From: Nitratireductor sp.
GTDB lineage: Bacteria > Pseudomonadota > Alphaproteobacteria > Rhizobiales > Rhizobiaceae
Assembly: GCA_020441665.1 (NCBI GenBank)
Contig: JAGRLT010000150.1
Span: 1-38,654, forward strand
Length of the DNA: 38,654 nucleotides
Direction: 5' to 3'
Part shown: positions 36,816 through 38,654 of the stretch, piece after piece
Position numbering within the stretch: the first letter of the stretch is position 1
How the letters are laid out: each line of letters opens with the position of its first letter
Program-made: the position numbers and the translations under genes
Notes under the pieces: generated by a model
Databases searched by the model: none
The model's input: the letters and a program-made list of their open reading frames with translations, nothing else
What the model was told of the DNA's origin: nothing

Positions 36816-37631
36816 TTAGTTGGTGGCCTTGCGGTCCGAATCCTTGAGCTTGTTCCAGGCGTTTTGCTGGGTCAGCATCGCCCGCAGATAGGCCACGTTG
36901 GCGCTCGCCTGCTCGGCGGACAGTTCGGAACTGGCGATCTGCTCGGCTTCCTTGAAGCGGCCCTGGAGGCCGACGACCAGCGCCAGGTTCTGGCGGACCC
37001 GGCTGTCGGCCCCCGGTTGCCGGACGGCGTTGGAAAGATAGGATTCGGCCGTTCTCAAATCGCCCTGCAGCACGTAGGACATGCCAAGATTGGACAGCAC
37101 CGAGGGCTCGTTGGGCTTGAGATCAAGCGCCTTGCGATAACGTTCCCGCGCGGTGGCGGGGTCGCCCATCTGGTCGTGGATCGCCCCTTCCGCCGACAGC
37201 AACTGCCAGTCCGGACGGTCCGGGGTCTGGGCCCGCTGGATGGCGTCGAGCGCCTTGTCGAACAGGCCAGCCCCAGCCAGCGCCTTGCCATAGGCCGCAA
37301 GCACGTTGCGGTCCGTCGGGTTGTGGATTGCCACCTGCTGCATCACCGCCAGCGCCTGTTCGGAACGGCCGCCCATGGTCAGCACCGAGGCGTATTTCAT
37401 GCCCACCGCCGCATCTTTCGGGTTCTTGTCATAGGCCCTGCCGATGCTCTCGGCGGCGCTGCGCAGCTCGGTCGCGTTCATGGATTCCAGCGGCTTGTTC
37501 ATCGACGGGATCGAGCCCGTGGTCAGCGGACCCTTGGACGCGCATCCCGCCAGCGACACGCCAAGCGCCGCGATGCAGACCGCGCCGAGCAGGCGCCGTG
37601 GAAGGAAAGAGCGTGTATGGGTCGCTGACAT
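36816..37631 (-). CDS. tadD: TadD-like TPR lipoprotein of the Flp/Tad system
   Basis: A 271-residue outer-membrane lipoprotein with lipobox LAGC (Cys30) and tetratricopeptide repeats from about residue 55 to 240 (for example DWQLLSAEGAIHDQMGD, NEPSVLSNLGMSYVLQGD). TadD/pilotin-like TPR lipoproteins help assemble the secretin. ATG 37631 places the signal peptide and lipobox correctly; a start further upstream would give an unusual Gly/Pro-rich extension. It is on the opposite strand to the rest of the tad genes, downstream of tadC, with its own promoter region and TTAAC boxes. Confidence 0.85.
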   Translation of the reverse strand: MSATHTRSFLPRRLLGAVCIAALGVSLAGCASKGPLTTGSIPSMNKPLESMNATELRSAAESIGRAYDKNPKDAAVGMKYASVLTMGGRSEQALAVMQQVAIHNPTDRNVLAAYGKALAGAGLFDKALDAIQRAQTPDRPDWQLLSAEGAIHDQMGDPATARERYRKALDLKPNEPSVLSNLGMSYVLQGDLRTAESYLSNAVRQPGADSRVRQNLALVVGLQGRFKEAEQIASSELSAEQASANVAYLRAMLTQQNAWNKLKDSDRKATN

Positions 37632-37708
37632 GTGCCTGATCCCGGTGTTCGATTGTCGCGGCGGTCCGGCAAGGGGCGCGCCGCAGTCCTCGCTCAAGCA
37701 ATAATCTG

Positions 37709-37730
37709 TTAACCCTAATCAAGAGTTAAC
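37709..37730. promoter_or_regulatory. Paired TTAAC boxes between tadD and the aminopeptidase gene
   Basis: TTAACC (37709-37714) and TTAAC (37726-37730) are spaced about 17 bp apart, centre to centre, within GTTAAC contexts that read as half sites on both strands. They lie 78-100 bp upstream of tadD and about 47-68 bp upstream of the aminopeptidase ATG. Confidence 0.35.
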
Positions 37731-37776
37731 GACTGATTCTCTTCAGGCCGTTGCGGCGAACAAAAGGAGTTGCCAT

Positions 37777-38654
37777 GAAGCCTTTTCATTACATTGACCG
37801 CCCCTCCCCCTTTGCCCCGATGTCCGGCGAGACCCTGCCGGTCTGGGCGGTCTCGCGCGCCGATATCGAGCGCGGCCATTTCGACAAGACCGCGCTCGCC
37901 TGGGCCAAGGCCTCCGGCTTCAGCGCCGTGGAAGGCTCGGTCCTGCTTGCTCCCGATCGCCACGGCAGGCTCGCCGGCGCGCTGTTCGGCCTCGGCGACG
38001 AGGGCGACTGCCATCCTTTCATCGCCGGAAAGCTGGCGCGCGGCCTGCCCAAGGGCGACTGGCACATCGAGACTTCGCCGATTCCCGGCGCCACGATGGC
38101 GCTGGCCTTCGGCATGGGCGCCTACCGGTTCGAGACCTACCGCAAGCCAACCACCCCCGGCCCGCGCCTGGTGATCCCGGCCGATGCCGACGCCGAGGCG
38201 ATCGAGCGCACCGTCGCAGCTGTCAGCCTTGCGCGGGACCTCGTCAACACGCCCGCCAACGACATGGGACCGGAGGCGCTCGAGACCGCGTTCCGCGGAT
38301 TGGCGAAGCACTACAAGGCCAAGGTCAATGTCGTGGCGGGCGATGATCTCGTCTCGAAGGGCTTCCCGATGATCCACGCGGTCGGCCGGGCGGCGCACCA
38401 GGCGCCGCGCCTGCTCGAGATGCGCTGGGGCAAGAAGGGCGCGCCGAAACTCACCCTCGTCGGCAAGGGCGTCTGCTTCGACACCGGCGGCCTCGACATC
38501 AAGACGGCCTCCTCGATGCTGCTGATGAAAAAGGACATGGGCGGCGCCGCCAACGTGATGGCGCTGGCCATGATGGTGATGGACGCCGGGCTGCCCGTCG
38601 ATCTGCGCGTGCTTGTCCCGGCGGTGGAAAATTCGATCTCCGCCTCCTCGTTCC
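37777..38654 (+). CDS. Leucyl aminopeptidase family (M17) protein, 3' end cut by window edge
   Basis: A di-metal exopeptidase. About 292 residues are visible before the window ends. The N-terminal domain (about 1-160) is the noncatalytic macro-like part. The catalytic core begins with the metal motif VGKGVCFDTGGLDIK (about 228-242), where Lys and Asp bind the metal pair, followed by MKKDMGGAANVM. These match PepA-type K, D and D ligands. The conserved C-terminal NTDAEGRL motif lies beyond the window. AAAAGGAG precedes the ATG at 37777, which confirms the start. A possible gene for intracellular peptide turnover, unrelated to the pili. Confidence 0.93.

Overview
The window is GC-rich, densely coded chromosomal DNA from an alphaproteobacterium, most likely of the Rhizobiales (Hyphomicrobiales). 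This is inferred from gene content and order: rdgB-rph divergent from hrcA-grpE, glnD followed by murJ, a full Flp/Tad (cpa) pilus locus, and TTAACCAT-type CtrA boxes. No rRNA, tRNA, CRISPR array, transposase or phage gene was seen. Both edges cut genes: rdgB on the left and a leucyl aminopeptidase family gene on the right.

Region 1 (1-9125) is core housekeeping. It holds rdgB and rph (minus strand), then hrcA, grpE, glnD and murJ (plus strand), then a hot-dog thioesterase and an unrecognised 212-residue protein (minus strand). The unrecognised gene has an AT-rich promoter whose spacer is filled by an 18-bp near-perfect palindrome. hrcA and glnD appear to be transcribed as leaderless or nearly leaderless messages.

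Region 2 (9126-24943) is a nucleoside uptake and salvage region. A long plus-strand operon encodes a BMP/nucleoside-type ABC ATPase, a VOC-fold protein, two permeases, cytidine deaminase, purine nucleoside phosphorylase, deoxyribose-phosphate aldolase and thymidine phosphorylase. Start and stop codons overlap or nearly touch throughout. A second, minus-strand operon encodes phosphopentomutase, adenosine deaminase and uracil phosphoribosyltransferase. Together the enzymes would deaminate and cleave imported nucleosides, recover uracil, and pass (deoxy)ribose-1-phosphate through DeoB and DeoC into central metabolism. The transporter's substrate-binding protein is not in the window. Between the two operons lie a TetR regulator with a clear self-operator, a phosphomannomutase/phosphoglucomutase and a retropepsin-like membrane protease. 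An iron-dependent alcohol dehydrogenase is divergent from the first operon. An orphan PhnD-type periplasmic protein is divergent from deoB.

Region 3 (25033-37631) is an Flp/Tad pilus locus. Two TadE-like pseudopilins and a free-standing secretin N-domain protein lie on the minus strand. On the plus strand are flp, cpaA, cpaB, cpaC, cpaD, cpaE, cpaF, tadB and tadC, followed by tadD on the minus strand. Strong terminators insulate flp, cpaA, the TadE pair and the secretin-domain gene. TTAAC-type boxes, several matching the CtrA 8-mer TTAACCAT, lie about 47-105 bp upstream of most pilus transcription units, which suggests cell-cycle control by CtrA.

There is no clear sign of a wholly new system. 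The least explained items are the 212-residue unknown protein with its palindromic operator, the VOC protein translationally coupled inside the nucleoside transporter operon, the free-standing secretin N-domain protein, and the repeat-rich leader upstream of flp.
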